This document shows positions 32,976 to 44,802 of a stretch of 64,000 nt of DNA, one piece after another (the first letter of the stretch is position 1; each line of letters begins with the position of its first letter). Location: NCBI RefSeq assembly GCF_014107495.1, contig NZ_CP041969.1, positions 2,043,001-2,107,000 on the forward strand, in the 5' to 3' direction. The notes under the pieces were generated by a model. The model was not told the origin of the DNA, did no database searches, and was given only the letters and a program-made list of their open reading frames with translations. Position numbers and translations under genes: made by a program. This DNA is from Cohnella cholangitidis. GTDB taxonomy: Bacteria; Bacillota; Bacilli; Paenibacillales; Paenibacillaceae.

Positions 32976-33779
32976 TCACTTCAAGAGACTCAACATTTGG
33001 ACGACCGGTCTTCCGTCGCCGCTTAGCTTCGCTTCCCGGCTGCGCAATTGGGAGGAACCGTCCCCGTCCAGAAAAATTCCGTTCACGAGCTTGCCGTCTC
33101 CGACGCGCTCCGCGATCGCTTCGCGGAACGCCGCCAGCGTCCCTTTCGTCGAGCTTACTACCAAGTAGAGATTTCCCTCGTCGTCGTATACGGCTGCCGA
33201 GCGCAAACAATAATCATCCGGCAGCGGCGCGGCCTCGGCAGCGATTTGCTCCATCCAGCCCTCATCGTTCCCTAAGCTCATACTGATGCCGCCTTGAGCC
33301 CAGAATCGAGAACGATCCGTTACCGACAGCTCCGAGGCTTGACTTGCCACCTGCACGCTCAGCTTATCCAAGGATCCGTCCCAGACAAGCGTTCCTCTCG
33401 CATATTTCGCGTTTTTCGCGCCAACCCCATACGATCCGTGCGTATCATTAACGGGCACGTCGTTCACGACGGCAATGCTGAGCAAAGCATCCTGATAGAA
33501 GAACCCTCCGTTTATCCCATAGAAGGGTGCCGCGGTTACGTTATTGTGCACGGGTTCCAGCCCGATATTGGATGGCCGCGTGCGCAAATAATGCAGCTCC
33601 ATTCCGTTGCTGGCCACGGAAGTCCCATATATATAGTCATGCGGCATGTTAAGCTCGTCATCGCTATTCGCATTATCGCCTTCGTTTAACGATAGGATTA
33701 GGATCGTCGCGATTAACGCGACTACCGCCAAAAACAAAATCCCCGCTATGGCTAGCTTTATCTTCGTTTTCTTTTCCAT
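32976..33779 (-). CDS. Membrane-anchored phosphodiester glycosidase-like protein (NAGPA domain)
   Basis: A 267-residue protein with one N-terminal membrane anchor (about 8-31) and an outside domain that matches the phosphodiester glycosidase (NAGPA, formerly DUF2233) family. The typical INGGFFYQDALLSIAVVNDVPV block is near 88-108 and the acidic FLDGDGSSQL is near 238. In family members, as in the human uncovering enzyme, a GlcNAc phosphodiester is cleaved; bacterial roles lie in wall glycopolymers or exopolysaccharide. The gene is monocistronic, next to a terminator. The substrate is unknown. Confidence 0.83.
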   Translation of the reverse strand: MEKKTKIKLAIAGILFLAVVALIATILILSLNEGDNANSDDELNMPHDYIYGTSVASNGMELHYLRTRPSNIGLEPVHNNVTAAPFYGINGGFFYQDALLSIAVVNDVPVNDTHGSYGVGAKNAKYARGTLVWDGSLDKLSVQVASQASELSVTDRSRFWAQGGISMSLGNDEGWMEQIAAEAAPLPDDYCLRSAAVYDDEGNLYLVVSSTKGTLAAFREAIAERVGDGKLVNGIFLDGDGSSQLRSREAKLSGDGRPVVQMLSLLK

Positions 33780-33959
33780 CTTTGCGCGACCTCGTTCTTT
33801 TCCTTCTGCTAGTCTCTCATTATATCAATGAACGGCGTTAGCAATCTATTTTTTTCATTTTGTAGCGGCGGTTACAGTTTTATCGGAAAAAGGAAGAGTA
33901 AAATGATCCTCGGCACTGAATGGTGTACGTCTATCCTATTCAAGAAGAGGAGATTCATA

Positions 33960-36900
33960 ATGTTGAAGAAACGAAATTCGAAGTGGCGGTTAGCCAAGCT
34001 GCTGATCGCCTTCGGGCTCTTAGCCGGGCAATTACTGGCCTTTTATCCCGCGGAGCAAGCAAGCGCGTCATCCGAATTCAGCACGAGCGTAAACGTAAGC
34101 TCGTCTACGGCGCAACCGGGCGATGCGGTTACCCTTACGACCGCGATAACTTCCAACCTGACGCGTTCCATCCACGCCCAGGTGAAAGTAACGAACTCGA
34201 ATGGAACGACGGCTTACGAGCAATGGCTGTACAACGTGCCGACGACGGCCGGCCAAACGACGGAGCATCCCGTGGAATGGATCGTTCCCGAAGGGATTCC
34301 GGCAGGGAAATACAGCGTAAGCGTCGGAATCTTCGGAGCCGATTGGGACACGATGTACAATTGGGATTCCGGATTGGCTAACGTTACGATCCAATCGGAC
34401 AGTACGTTGCCTTCCTTTACATCGACCTTGAACGCGCCCGCTTCCGCGGAAGCCGGAAGCAGCGCCCGCATTGCCGCCAACCTCGTCAGCAGCTTGGCGA
34501 GTACTGCCAATGTGAACCTGTCTGTCTTCAGTCCTACCAACGTTATAGTGCATGAGGAATCGCTTGCGAATCTGACGTTCGCCGCTAACCAGATCAAACC
34601 GATCGCTACCGAATGGGAAGTTCCGGCGGATGCCGCTAACGGAACGTACCGGATTCAATTGACGGTATCCGACCCGAACGGCGCGGCGATCTATTATCAG
34701 AACGCGAATTTTGGAAGCATTCGAGTAGCCACAGTCGACCCTGCGGCTTCCGCGTCTTACGTCACTAAGGCGACGACAAGCACCCCTCGCGTGAAAGCGG
34801 GCGATATCGCCCAATATTCGGCGAAAGTGACATCGGACCGCAACGTGTCCGTCCTGATCGATATCATTGTCAAGAATCCTTTTACGAACGAAGCCGTTGA
34901 ACAAACCGTATTGCAGCACCAAGTCCTGACAGCCGGTACGGCTCTCGAAGTTCCGTTGACGTGGTACGTGCCTGCCGACGCCGCTACCGGTAATTATTCG
35001 ATCGAGATCGGAATTTTCGGCGAGCAATGGGAAGGCCCTTATCATTGGAACTCCGCTGCCGGAGCCATTCAAGTCACCGACGGCACGACGCAGTCCATTG
35101 CGTTTACTTCTTCGGCGGAAGTCGAGCGTTCTCCGATTAAAACGGGCGCCGTTCAAAGCTTTACGATCGAAGCCGCAAGCGATGCGAATACGAAAGCGAA
35201 CGTGAAATTGAAGGTCATCGATCCGAAAGGCGCGGTCGTTCATTTCAAAGATTTTGCCAACGAGACCTTCACCGCGCAACTGCCGAAAAGGCTGCAAACG
35301 GATTGGATCGTGCCGGGCAACGCGGAACCCGGAACGTATCTTGTCGATACGGCGATTACGAGCATCGACGGAACGATCGTCTACGACAGCCGATCGTCCG
35401 CGGCGCAATTCGTCGTCGAACAAGACGATACTCCGACCCAACCGGATAACGGAGCGAACGCCAACTGGAAAAGTCACGCTACGGTCGCCGAATCCGTCGA
35501 AGCCGGCTATCCGATTACCGTTACCGCCAACGTCGTCAGCGAGGATTACGCTCATGCGCTGGTCGACGTAGAAATTTACGGAGAGCAAGGCCAAGTGTAT
35601 CAGGTTGTCGTCGACGACCTTTACTTCCAACCGAACGCGCCTAAGCAAATCCCCGTTACGTGGAACATTCCCGCCGCTCAATCGCGAGGCGATTATACGG
35701 TGAAGATCGGGGTATTCCCTGCAGGCTGGAAATCGGTATGGGAACACGACTGGAACGATAACGCGGGCACGTTCGAAGTCAATTGGGGCGTTATTCCCGA
35801 AATGACGCAGAGCAGCGCCGTATCGTCGGATACGATTCAGCCCGGCCAGACCCAGACGATTCAAACGCAATTGACCAGCAGCGAGACGGTTCCCGCTTCC
35901 GTTCGCTTGGAAATTCTGGATTCCGCGGGCAACCGGGTTGCCCAACGGGATTACGCGGAAGAGCAGTTCGTTCAAGGCGTAGCCAACGGATACGAGTTGG
36001 AATGGACGCCTCCGGCCACTGCCGTTAATGGCACATACAAGCATAAAATATCGGTCATGAAGCCGGATGGCGTTCGGGTATTCTACGCGAATGCGGATGC
36101 GGCGCAATTCGAACTGACCGGCGGCATCGACTTGGAATACACCCTTTCCGCGGCTACGATTCAAAGCGAGGTAAGCGCGGGCCAAACGTTAAACGTAAAT
36201 ATGCGGGCCGGAAGCACGGTTCCTTCGATTGTGTCCTTGAAGGCGAATTTTATCGATATTCTGACAGGGGAAACGGTTCATAGCGAGTGGCTGGACAATC
36301 AAGTTCTCCCCGAAGGCGAAGAAGCGGCATTGGCGCTCGATTGGACGCTTCCGAAATGGATCCGCATGAATGAGCAAAAGGTACGTTCCGGCGCCGAGCC
36401 GTTGATCAAATACGTTCTTGACGGCGACTATCGGATCGATCTGGAGCTATACAACTCAGATAAGACTTATTTAATCTTGGCGCAGGAAGGCGCCGCCGCT
36501 TTTAAGGTCACGTCTCCAGCCGACGCGCCTGCTCCTCAGCCGGCCCAAGAGCCGACTCTTCCGGAAATCATGAAGCTCGGCGTGTTCGCGACGAATAACG
36601 ACGCTTACGGGTTAACGGGCTGGATGCCGGAAACGGGGCTTCCTTGGAATTTCGCTTATCGTTACTTGAACGGCGGCGTCAACAACGCCGAAGGTTGGAC
36701 GGGTTGGGATCAATACAACGTAGGAGACTGGCAGGGCGCATACGCCTACGATTACGCCAAAGAAGCGACGGATCGCGGTTATACCCCGGTCTTGACCTTC
36801 TATCAAATGCTGCAAAGCATTTCCGGAGATTGCTTGGATTGCGATGAAACGAAGGACGATATCATCACGCTCAGCGATCCTTATGCGATGCGCGCCTATT

Positions 36901-37868
36901 TGGAAGAATTCAAGCTTCTGATGCAGTTATTGGGCACGGGTAACTACAATGACAGACAGGGAATCGGCAAAACGGCTATCGTCCACGTCGATCCCGACTT
37001 GGCGGGTTACGCCCAGCAAGCCGTACTCGACAACAACCGCTGTTATGGAAAATGTACCGGGCAAGGCAATGATCCTTCGTACTTGAAAGCGGCCGTAGCG
37101 AGCACGCGCATGCCGGAGCTTGCCGACTTGCCGAATACGTATCAAGGCTTTAACTGGGCGCTGCTTCGCCTTCGCGACTTATACGCCCCGAACGTGTTAA
37201 TGGCGCCTCATGTCAACAGCTGGGGAACGCTAGTCGACGTCGGCAGAGATACGAATCCGAATTTGGACGTTACCGCGCTAGGCAAGCTCGCGGGCGAGTT
37301 CGCCAACTTAACCGGAGTGAAGACCGTGCCGGCCGGCATTAAGCCTTATGATTACATCTTTAACGACATCGACGATGACGATGCCGGCGGACCGAGAGGG
37401 TATTGGCTCGACCGCACCAACCTAACGCTTCCTAACTTCGCTAGATGGGAGCAATTCGTCAAAGCGGCTTCCGAGCAAACCGGCAAAAAAGTCATGGTCT
37501 GGCAAATTCCAGTCGGCAACCAGGTGTACCGCGCCATGGATAACACGCCGGGACACTACCAGGACAACAAAGTAGAATACTTCTTCAGCCATCTGCAACA
37601 GCTGGCGGACGCGGGCATCGTCGGACTCATGTTCGGCCATGGGCAGCCCGGATCGACTTCGCACTATAATCGGATGGACGATAATCAGAATTCGCCGGCC
37701 GAAGAAGATTACTACAATCCCGATCCGTTAACGAACTCCGACGGATGGGGTGACGGAAGCGTGCACACGAACGATAAGCTTGCCGATTACACCGACGACG
37801 ACGGCGGCTATCTTCGCTTGCAAGCTAAGCAATACTACGAGAACCCGCTGCCGGTATCCAACCACTAA
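33960..37868 (+). CDS. Secreted modular protein, seven alternating beta-repeats plus C-terminal glycosidase-like domain
   Basis: A 1302-residue secreted protein. ATG 33960 is chosen because AAGAGGAG lies before it and a signal peptide (about 36 residues, ending near EQASAS) starts there; the longer frame from 33828 has none. Residues about 39-852 are seven tandem units of 110-130 residues with a sandwich-like pattern. Units 1, 3 and 5 contain a GIFGxxW...W block, while 2, 4 and 6 contain a DPNG...YY block, so a pair of repeats was duplicated. Residues 865-1302 form an aromatic-rich domain with HVDPDLAGY, VLMAPHVNSWG, MVWQIPVG and MFGHGQPGS, like a TIM-barrel glycosidase. The glycosidase family was not identified. 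Confidence 0.8.
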   Translation: MLKKRNSKWRLAKLLIAFGLLAGQLLAFYPAEQASASSEFSTSVNVSSSTAQPGDAVTLTTAITSNLTRSIHAQVKVTNSNGTTAYEQWLYNVPTTAGQTTEHPVEWIVPEGIPAGKYSVSVGIFGADWDTMYNWDSGLANVTIQSDSTLPSFTSTLNAPASAEAGSSARIAANLVSSLASTANVNLSVFSPTNVIVHEESLANLTFAANQIKPIATEWEVPADAANGTYRIQLTVSDPNGAAIYYQNANFGSIRVATVDPAASASYVTKATTSTPRVKAGDIAQYSAKVTSDRNVSVLIDIIVKNPFTNEAVEQTVLQHQVLTAGTALEVPLTWYVPADAATGNYSIEIGIFGEQWEGPYHWNSAAGAIQVTDGTTQSIAFTSSAEVERSPIKTGAVQSFTIEAASDANTKANVKLKVIDPKGAVVHFKDFANETFTAQLPKRLQTDWIVPGNAEPGTYLVDTAITSIDGTIVYDSRSSAAQFVVEQDDTPTQPDNGANANWKSHATVAESVEAGYPITVTANVVSEDYAHALVDVEIYGEQGQVYQVVVDDLYFQPNAPKQIPVTWNIPAAQSRGDYTVKIGVFPAGWKSVWEHDWNDNAGTFEVNWGVIPEMTQSSAVSSDTIQPGQTQTIQTQLTSSETVPASVRLEILDSAGNRVAQRDYAEEQFVQGVANGYELEWTPPATAVNGTYKHKISVMKPDGVRVFYANADAAQFELTGGIDLEYTLSAATIQSEVSAGQTLNVNMRAGSTVPSIVSLKANFIDILTGETVHSEWLDNQVLPEGEEAALALDWTLPKWIRMNEQKVRSGAEPLIKYVLDGDYRIDLELYNSDKTYLILAQEGAAAFKVTSPADAPAPQPAQEPTLPEIMKLGVFATNNDAYGLTGWMPETGLPWNFAYRYLNGGVNNAEGWTGWDQYNVGDWQGAYAYDYAKEATDRGYTPVLTFYQMLQSISGDCLDCDETKDDIITLSDPYAMRAYLEEFKLLMQLLGTGNYNDRQGIGKTAIVHVDPDLAGYAQQAVLDNNRCYGKCTGQGNDPSYLKAAVASTRMPELADLPNTYQGFNWALLRLRDLYAPNVLMAPHVNSWGTLVDVGRDTNPNLDVTALGKLAGEFANLTGVKTVPAGIKPYDYIFNDIDDDDAGGPRGYWLDRTNLTLPNFARWEQFVKAASEQTGKKVMVWQIPVGNQVYRAMDNTPGHYQDNKVEYFFSHLQQLADAGIVGLMFGHGQPGSTSHYNRMDDNQNSPAEEDYYNPDPLTNSDGWGDGSVHTNDKLADYTDDDGGYLRLQAKQYYENPLPVSNH

Positions 37869-37873
37869 AATCG

Positions 37874-37906
37874 AAACTCCCGCCAACAAAGCGTTGGCGG
37901 GAGTTT
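37874..37906. terminator. Bidirectional terminator, modular protein / gltD
   Basis: AAACTCCCGCCAAC and GTTGGCGGGAGTTT make a perfect 14-bp stem with a 5-base loop and T-rich flanks on both strands, between the convergent modular-protein and gltD genes. Confidence 0.88.
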
Positions 37907-37924
37907 TCATATTCTGCATAAAAG

Positions 37925-39409
37925 TTAAGGAAGCAAAGTTTCTCCCATTAAATACCGGTCGCACTCCCGAGCGGCTTCGCGGCCTTCGTTGATGGCCCAG
38001 ACGACCAAGCTTTGGCCGCGCCTCATATCGCCCGCCGCGAATACCCCCTTCACGTTCGTCTCATACCGGCCGTACTCTGCCTTAGCGTTGGACCGTTCAT
38101 CCTTTTCCACGCCGAGCTGGTCGAGCATCGTACTTTCCGGGCCTAAGAACCCCATCGCCAGCATAACCAGTTGAGCGGGCCACACTTGCTCGGTGCCCGG
38201 TACTTCCACCGGCCCGTATCGGCCCTTCGCGTCCGTTTTCCATTCCATGCCGACGGTGTGCAGTTCCTTGACGTTGCCGTCCTCGTCGCCGACGAAACGC
38301 TTCGTCGAAATCAAATATTGCCGCGGATCGTTGCCGTACAGAGCCTTGGCTTCCTCTTGCCCGTAATCGAGCTTGTATACGCGCGGAAACTGCGGCCATG
38401 GGTTGTTGTCGGCGCGGGTTTCCGGCGGCTTCGCCATGATCTCGAATTGCGTAACGCTCCTGCAGCCATGGCGCAAGGAAGTTCCAACGCAATCCGTTCC
38501 GGTATCTCCCCCGCCGATGACGATGATGTCTTTGCCTTCCGCGGAGACGTACTGTCCGTCCGCGTGCTCGGAATCCAGCAGGCTCTTCGTATTCTTATGC
38601 AGAAACTCCATTGCCAGATGAATGCCCTTCAGTTCGCGGCCTTCTATCGGGAGATCCCGGCCTTTCGTCGCGCCTCCGCACAGAACGACGGCATCGAACT
38701 GTTCGATCAGCCGCGAAGCCGGAATATCCTTGCCGATCTCCGTTCCCGTCACGAAAACAATGCCTTCTTGCCGCAGCAGATCGATCCGTCGCTCGACGGT
38801 TTTCTTGTCCAGCTTCATATTCGGTATCCCGTACATGAGCAGGCCGCCGATGCGATCCGCTCTCTCGTATACGGTCACCGAATGCCCCGCCTTGTTCAAT
38901 TGAGCCGCGCACGCCAATCCGGAAGGACCGGAGCCGACGACGGCAACCTTCTTGCCCGTGCGAACCGCGGGTGGCTCGGGGACGATCCACCCTTCGGCGA
39001 AGCCTTTGTCGACGATCGTTTTCTCGATGTTCTTGATCGTGACCGGAGGGTCGTGCAAGCCGACGGTGCATGAGCCTTCGCAGGGTGCCGGACATACCCG
39101 TCCGGTAAACTCCGGGAAATTGTTCGTCTGATGCAGCCGATCCAACGCTTGACGCCACAATCCCCGGTAAACGAGATCGTTCCATTCCGGAATCAGATTA
39201 TTGACCGGACAGCCGGCCGCCATCCCGTTAATGATCTGCCCGGTATGGCAGAACGGAATTCCGCAATCCATGCAGCGGGCGCCCTGCTCCCTAAGCAACT
39301 CTTCCGATGCTTTGCTCTGAAACTCCCGCCAATGATGGATGCGGTCCAGGGGGTTAATCTCGGGAGGCAGTTCCCTTCTAAATTCCATGAATCCGGTAGA
39401 CTTCCCCAT
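37925..39409 (-). CDS. gltD: Glutamate synthase (NADPH) small subunit
   Basis: A 494-residue FAD- and NADPH-binding subunit. The N-terminal Cys clusters for the Fe-S centres are seen (CMDCGIPFC near 43-51 and [12 protein letters not shown] near 105-116). The first Rossmann fold is [20 protein letters not shown] (about 154), and the second [14 protein letters not shown] (about 295). It passes electrons from NADPH to the large subunit, which makes glutamate from glutamine and 2-oxoglutarate. GGAGGAGAAACGAT precedes the ATG. It follows gltB by 20 bases, the usual order. Confidence 0.96.
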   Translation of the reverse strand: MGKSTGFMEFRRELPPEINPLDRIHHWREFQSKASEELLREQGARCMDCGIPFCHTGQIINGMAAGCPVNNLIPEWNDLVYRGLWRQALDRLHQTNNFPEFTGRVCPAPCEGSCTVGLHDPPVTIKNIEKTIVDKGFAEGWIVPEPPAVRTGKKVAVVGSGPSGLACAAQLNKAGHSVTVYERADRIGGLLMYGIPNMKLDKKTVERRIDLLRQEGIVFVTGTEIGKDIPASRLIEQFDAVVLCGGATKGRDLPIEGRELKGIHLAMEFLHKNTKSLLDSEHADGQYVSAEGKDIIVIGGGDTGTDCVGTSLRHGCRSVTQFEIMAKPPETRADNNPWPQFPRVYKLDYGQEEAKALYGNDPRQYLISTKRFVGDEDGNVKELHTVGMEWKTDAKGRYGPVEVPGTEQVWPAQLVMLAMGFLGPESTMLDQLGVEKDERSNAKAEYGRYETNVKGVFAAGDMRRGQSLVVWAINEGREAARECDRYLMGETLLP

Positions 39410-39429
39410 ATCGTTTCTCCTCCATCGCC

Positions 39430-42400
39430 CTAGTTGCCGCTTACTCGCGACAAGTCCCTCATGTTCGCTTCGAACGCGGCCATGGCAACCTCTTCGCCGC
39501 TTAAGCCGGATACCGCCAACCGATCCATCGCGTCCAACATCCGCTTGTAATCCTTCGGAATGACTTTGACGAACTTCGCCAGGCTATCTTCCCAATGCTC
39601 CAACACCGATTGCGCCCATCCGCTCTTCGTATGGAACACGTGGCGTTCGACCATGGTTTTCATTTGCTGCGCTTCTTCCGGCGATTCCACGCGTTCGAGA
39701 TGGACCATCTCCAAGTTGCAACGGTTAATGAAATCCCCTTCCTCGTCTAGCACGTAAGCGATCCCGCCGGACATTCCCGCCGCGAAATTGCGCCCCGTCT
39801 TCCCGAGAACGACGACGCGTCCGCCGGTCATATACTCGCAGCCATGGTCGCCCACGCCTTCGACGACGGCGCTCGCTCCGCTGTTCCTAACGCAGAAACG
39901 TTCTCCCGCTATGCCGCGAATATAGGCTTCTCCCGAGGTGGCGCCGTAGAATCCGACGTTCCCGATGATGATATTTTCTTCCGTCTTGAAGATCGCTTTC
40001 TCCGAGGGAGTGACGATGATTTTACCGCCCGACAGCCCTTTGCCGACGTAATCGTTCGAATCCCCTTCCAGCTTAAGGGTCACCCCTTTCGGCACGAACG
40101 CGCCGAAGCTCTGGCCGGCGGAGCCGATAAAATGGAACCGTATCGTATCCTCCGGGAGTCCCTTCGCTCCGTAACGGCGGGTAATCTCGCTTCCGAGAAT
40201 CGTTCCGACGACCCGGTTCGTGTTGCGGATCGGCACGATGGCCGCCACAGGCTCGCCGGAAATCAAGGCAGGCTCGGCGATCTTGAGCAATACTTGCCGA
40301 TCCAGCGATTGGTCAAGGCCGTGGTCTTGCGAAGTGTTGCAATAACGCCCTACCTCCGAACCGATCTCCGGCTGGTGGAGCAACGGAGAGAGATCCACGC
40401 CCTTCGCCTTCCAATGCGCGATCGCTTTACGCCCGTTCAGCTTGTCGGTCCTGCCGACCATTTCGTTCACCGTACGGAAACCCATCAATGCCATTAGCTC
40501 CCGCAACTCTTGGGCGACGAAACGCATAAAATGAACGACATGCTGCGGATCGCCTTTATACTTCTTGCGCAGCTCCGGGTTCTGCGTCGCGACTCCGACC
40601 GGACAAGTGTCCAAGTGGCAGACGCGCATCATCACGCACCCTAGCACGATCAGCGGCGAGGTGGCGAAGCCGAACTCCTCCGCTCCGAGCAACGCCGCGA
40701 TGGCTAGATCGCGCCCGGTCATCAGTTTTCCGTCGGTTTCCACCACGATCCGGTCGCGAAGCTTGTTCAGGACGAGCGTCTGATGCGTCTCCGCCAAGCC
40801 TAACTCCCAAGGTAAACCCGCATGGCGAATGCTCGTCTGAGGGGAAGCGCCGGTTCCGCCGTCATAGCCGCTGATCAGCACGACGTCGGCACGGCCTTTG
40901 GCGACGCCCGCGGCTATCGTTCCGACGCCAACCTCCGACACGAGCTTCACGTTGATTCTCGCCCGCGGGTTCGCGTTCTTCAAATCATGGATAAGCTCCG
41001 CCAAATCCTCGATCGAGTAAATGTCATGATGCGGGGGCGGGGAGATGAGCCCGACTCCCGGAGTCGAACCGCGCACCTCGGCGATCCAAGGATATACTTT
41101 GCGCCCGGGGAGCTGGCCGCCTTCTCCCGGTTTCGCTCCCTGCGCCATCTTGATCTGAATTTCATCCGCGTTAACGAGATAGTGGCTCGTCACGCCGAAC
41201 CGGCCCGAAGCGACCTGCTTGATCGCGCTGCGCCGGGAATCGCCTTTAGAATCCGGCGTAAACCGGTTCGGGTCTTCCCCGCCTTCCCCGGTATTGCTCT
41301 TCGCTCCGATGCGGTTCATCGCGATCGCCATGCTCTCGTGCGCTTCCTTGCTGATCGAGCCGTACGACATCGCCCCCGACTTGAACCGCTTAACGATCTC
41401 GTCTACCGGCTCCACATCTTCGATCGGAATGCCGCCCGTCTCGTCCAGCTTCAGTTCCAGCAATCCGCGGAGCGTAAACAGCTTCTCCTGTTGCCCGTTG
41501 ACCGCCTCGGCAAATTTCTTGAACAGCGAATAATCGTTCGTGCGGCAAGCTTGCTGCAGCGCGTGAATCGTTTGCGCCTGGTAAATATGCTCTTCTCCGT
41601 CGTGTCGCCATTGGTACTCTCCGCCCGCCGGAAGCACGAGCTCGCCCCGCTCTTGCCGCGCGTACGCCAGCCGATGGGGAATGAGCGCTTCTTCCGCGAT
41701 AACTTCCAATCCGACGCCGGCTATTCTTGAAGGCGTCCATGTGAAATACTTGTCGACAAGCGATTGCTCAAGCCCGAGCGCTTCGAAGATTTGCGCCCCC
41801 CGGTAACTCTGGATCGTCGAGATCCCCATTTTGGACAACACTTTGACGACGCCTTTCGTTGCCGCCTTCAAATAGTTCTGGACCGCCTTCTCGTGAGAAA
41901 TGCCGACGAGCAGCCCTTGACGGATCATATCGTCCAGCGACTCTAACGCAAGATAAGGGTTAATCGCGCTTGCCCCGTATCCGAGCAGCAATGCGAAGTG
42001 ATGAATTTCCCGCGGATCGCCGGACTCGACCAGAAGGCTCACTTTCGTTCGCGTGCCGAGCCGAATCAAATGATGGTGCAAGCAAGACACGGCGAGCAGA
42101 GCCGGAATGGCCGCATTCTCGCGATCTATGCCCCGGTCGGATAAGATCAAGATGTTATGCCCGCGCGAGATGACCCTATCCGCCGCTTCGCACAGCTCCG
42201 TAAGCGCGGCTTCCAACCCTTGCGCCCCTCCCGCGACCGGAAAAAATATCGGCAGCGTAATCGCCTTGAAGCCCGGTCTGCGAATATGGCGCAGCTTCGC
42301 GAACTCTTCATTCGAGAGAATCGGCGACTTCACCTTAATCTGTCGGCAGCTTTCGGGTTCAGGCTTCAGCAGGTTGCGTTCCGGACCGATGGTCGTTCCC

Positions 42401-44031
42401 GTGGCGGTTATGATTTCCTCGCGAATGGCGTCGATCGGCGGGTTGGTCACCTGCGCGAATAATTGTTTGAAGTAACTGTACAACCGCTGCGGCCGCTTCG
42501 ATAGAATCGCTAACGGAGCGTCGTATCCCATCGACCCGATCGGTTCGACTCCGCTTTGGGCCATCGGCTCGAATACTTTGCGCAGCTCCTCGAACGTATA
42601 CCCGAAAGCCCTCTGCCGTTGAAATACGGTCGAATGGTCGGGCTGAGGAACTTCGGGCGCGTCCGGCAGCTCCTCCAAACCGATCAGATGCTCCTTCAGC
42701 CAATCCTCGTAAGGATGTTCCTTCGCTATGGACGTCTTGACTTCCTCATCCGAGATAATCCGGCCTTCCTTCGTATCCACGAGCAGAATTCGGCCTGGAC
42801 GCAGCCTTTCTTTGCAAAGAACGTTTTCCGGCGGGACGTCCAACACGCCCACTTCCGAGGACAGTATGATCCGGTCGTCCGTCGTCACGTAATACCTAGC
42901 GGGACGCAGCCCGTTCCGATCCAAAAACGCGCCGATCCGGGTCCCGTCGGTGAAAGCCATCGCCGCAGGTCCGTCCCAGGGTTCCATCAGCGTGCTATGA
43001 TATTCATAAAACGCTTTCATCCGATCCGTCATGCTTTCGTGATTCGCCCAAGGCTCGGGAACCATCATCATGGCCGCGTGCGGAAGCGACCTTCCGGATA
43101 AATAAAGAAATTCCAGCGAGTTATCGAACATGGCGGTATCGCTGCCATCATTGTCGATGACGGGCTTCACCTTGTCCATATCCTTACCGTACAGCTCGGT
43201 CTCGGCTATCGCTTGTCGGGCATGCATCCAGTTCACGTTGCCCCGCAGCGTGTTGATCTCGCCGTTATGAATCACGTACCGGTAAGGATGAGCCCGCTCC
43301 CAGCTAGGAAACGTATTCGTGCTGAACCGGGAGTGAACGAGCGCGAGCGCCGTTTCGACGATCGGATCCTGAAGCTCCATGTAATAAGAATCAACCTGCT
43401 CCGGAATGAGCATTCCTTTGTAAACGATCGTTTTGCTAGACAGACTGGAAAAGTAGAAAGACTCCCCGCCCTCCAAGCCGGAATAGCGAATCTCCTGTTC
43501 GGCGCGTTTGCGGATCACGTAAAGCTTGCGTTCGAAGCCCAGCTCATCGACGAAGCTCCCCTGTTGTCCGATGAACGCTTGGCGAACAAAGGGCTGCACG
43601 GATTTGGCGGTCTCGCCGAGCTTCGAATCGTTCGTCGGAACCGTTCTCCATCCGATTAGGGCCTGGCCCTCCTCGCGTACGATGCTCTCAAGCCTTTTCT
43701 CGAAAGAAGCGCGCAGCGCCGCATCCTGCGGCAAGAACAGCATCCCGACCCCGTACTCTCCGTCCGGGGGAAGCGTTATGCCTTCTTCTTTTAGTTCCCG
43801 CCGGAAAAAAGCGTCCGGGATCTGCAGCAAGATTCCCGCTCCGTCCCCCGTGTTCGTCTCGCATCCTTGCCCGCCGCGGTGATCCAGGTTCCCCAGTACC
43901 GTCAGCGCCTGGCGGACGATATCATGCGACTTGCGACCTTTGATATTCGCTACGAATCCCATCCCGCAAGCGTCGTGCTCGAATTGCGGATCGTACATTC
44001 CTTGCTTGACCGGCAGCCCTTTACGCTTCAT
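39430..44031 (-). CDS. gltB: Glutamate synthase large subunit
   Basis: A 1533-residue large subunit of normal length. The propeptide ends at the class II amidotransferase Cys ([12 protein letters not shown], Cys22), which makes ammonia from glutamine. The central FMN domain follows, with [20 protein letters not shown] and [15 protein letters not shown], and the 3Fe-4S cysteines occur in [19 protein letters not shown]. The C-terminal beta-helix repeat domain has [20 protein letters not shown] 44031 is favoured by GAAAGG upstream; a TTG 24 codons earlier merely extends the frame. No gltC-type regulator is adjacent. Confidence 0.96.
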   Translation of the reverse strand: MKRKGLPVKQGMYDPQFEHDACGMGFVANIKGRKSHDIVRQALTVLGNLDHRGGQGCETNTGDGAGILLQIPDAFFRRELKEEGITLPPDGEYGVGMLFLPQDAALRASFEKRLESIVREEGQALIGWRTVPTNDSKLGETAKSVQPFVRQAFIGQQGSFVDELGFERKLYVIRKRAEQEIRYSGLEGGESFYFSSLSSKTIVYKGMLIPEQVDSYYMELQDPIVETALALVHSRFSTNTFPSWERAHPYRYVIHNGEINTLRGNVNWMHARQAIAETELYGKDMDKVKPVIDNDGSDTAMFDNSLEFLYLSGRSLPHAAMMMVPEPWANHESMTDRMKAFYEYHSTLMEPWDGPAAMAFTDGTRIGAFLDRNGLRPARYYVTTDDRIILSSEVGVLDVPPENVLCKERLRPGRILLVDTKEGRIISDEEVKTSIAKEHPYEDWLKEHLIGLEELPDAPEVPQPDHSTVFQRQRAFGYTFEELRKVFEPMAQSGVEPIGSMGYDAPLAILSKRPQRLYSYFKQLFAQVTNPPIDAIREEIITATGTTIGPERNLLKPEPESCRQIKVKSPILSNEEFAKLRHIRRPGFKAITLPIFFPVAGGAQGLEAALTELCEAADRVISRGHNILILSDRGIDRENAAIPALLAVSCLHHHLIRLGTRTKVSLLVESGDPREIHHFALLLGYGASAINPYLALESLDDMIRQGLLVGISHEKAVQNYLKAATKGVVKVLSKMGISTIQSYRGAQIFEALGLEQSLVDKYFTWTPSRIAGVGLEVIAEEALIPHRLAYARQERGELVLPAGGEYQWRHDGEEHIYQAQTIHALQQACRTNDYSLFKKFAEAVNGQQEKLFTLRGLLELKLDETGGIPIEDVEPVDEIVKRFKSGAMSYGSISKEAHESMAIAMNRIGAKSNTGEGGEDPNRFTPDSKGDSRRSAIKQVASGRFGVTSHYLVNADEIQIKMAQGAKPGEGGQLPGRKVYPWIAEVRGSTPGVGLISPPPHHDIYSIEDLAELIHDLKNANPRARINVKLVSEVGVGTIAAGVAKGRADVVLISGYDGGTGASPQTSIRHAGLPWELGLAETHQTLVLNKLRDRIVVETDGKLMTGRDLAIAALLGAEEFGFATSPLIVLGCVMMRVCHLDTCPVGVATQNPELRKKYKGDPQHVVHFMRFVAQELRELMALMGFRTVNEMVGRTDKLNGRKAIAHWKAKGVDLSPLLHQPEIGSEVGRYCNTSQDHGLDQSLDRQVLLKIAEPALISGEPVAAIVPIRNTNRVVGTILGSEITRRYGAKGLPEDTIRFHFIGSAGQSFGAFVPKGVTLKLEGDSNDYVGKGLSGGKIIVTPSEKAIFKTEENIIIGNVGFYGATSGEAYIRGIAGERFCVRNSGASAVVEGVGDHGCEYMTGGRVVVLGKTGRNFAAGMSGGIAYVLDEEGDFINRCNLEMVHLERVESPEEAQQMKTMVERHVFHTKSGWAQSVLEHWEDSLAKFVKVIPKDYKRMLDAMDRLAVSGLSGEEVAMAAFEANMRDLSRVSGN

Positions 44032-44298
44032 AGTTCGCAACCTTTCTATACCATAATTTTTATGTATATATTCGAGTTGTCTGACTATGTATGGATTATT
44101 CAATTTTTCTCCTAGCGGCTGAGTTTGAAACGGCGGGTTAGTTGACCTATTGGCGGTTCGGTTAGTAGTGTGTGGGAGGTTTACATTGCAGAGGGCGGAT
44201 AGATCGATTGGTGGTTGGGCGTAAATATAAAATACAGTTATTTTCGAATAGACCGTGTCCTATTAGCCAATTCACTGTATTTCCCGTAACTAATTAGA
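44032..44298. other. Intergenic region upstream of gltB
   Basis: AT-rich sequence that should hold the gltB promoter. Candidate boxes were weak and no convincing -35/-10 pair was chosen. No reading frame or regulator site was identified. Confidence 0.4.
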
Positions 44299-44478
44299 AT
44301 TAGTCGGTTTTGCCGACTAACTTGCTTCCGAGAAGAATCACCGAGGTGGAATTAGTCGGTTTTGCCCGACTAACTTGCTTCCGAGAAGAATCACCGAGGT
44401 GGAATTAGTCGGTTTTGCCGACTAACTTGCTTCCGAGAAGAATCACCGAGGCGGAATTAGTCGGTTTTGCCGACTAAA
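44299..44478. repeat. Tandem array of four hairpin units, 52-bp period
   Basis: ATTAGTCGG-TTTTG-CCGACTAA occurs at about 44299, 44351, 44404 and 44456. The spacer ACTTGCTTCCGAGAAGAATCACCGAGG is repeated almost unchanged between copies, and one copy has an extra C in the loop. Like the 51-bp array at 28215 it joins a palindrome to a unit of similar length, but the sequences are unrelated. It lies in the 771-base space between gltB and the AraC gene; the rest (44479-44802) shows nothing supportable. Confidence 0.85.
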
Positions 44479-44802
44479 CTCGCTCCAAGACGCGCCTTAG
44501 AGACGCAAGTAGTAACGATTTCGCCCGTTATTCCGGTCAATTCCCCTCCTAATAAATCCTAATTCGATAGCTCTTCGATTCGTTTAACCTTATTTTCGTT
44601 TTATCGGCCTGCATCCGACCGAATGCAAAGAAGCACCCCGACAAAGCAACACTATTGTGTTTAGCTCTGCGAGACGCTTCCTCGATGCTGTTAAATTCAT
44701 TATGTTCAAGAATATTATTCCTGTCAAACGTTGATTCTATCGCCAGCCCCTGGAATCTCTATCTGTTCCGCGAACATAATCGGGTTTAACCGATCGGCTC
44801 CA

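Noticed and set aside
34068..36185. 705-residue frame antisense to the modular protein
   Set aside because: It is the mirror of a long GC-biased gene with a signal peptide and ribosome site on the other strand; its Arg-rich composition is typical of shadow frames.
40822..41730. 302-residue plus-strand frame within gltB
   Set aside because: Antisense shadow of the FMN domain of gltB, Arg-rich and without any recognisable domain.
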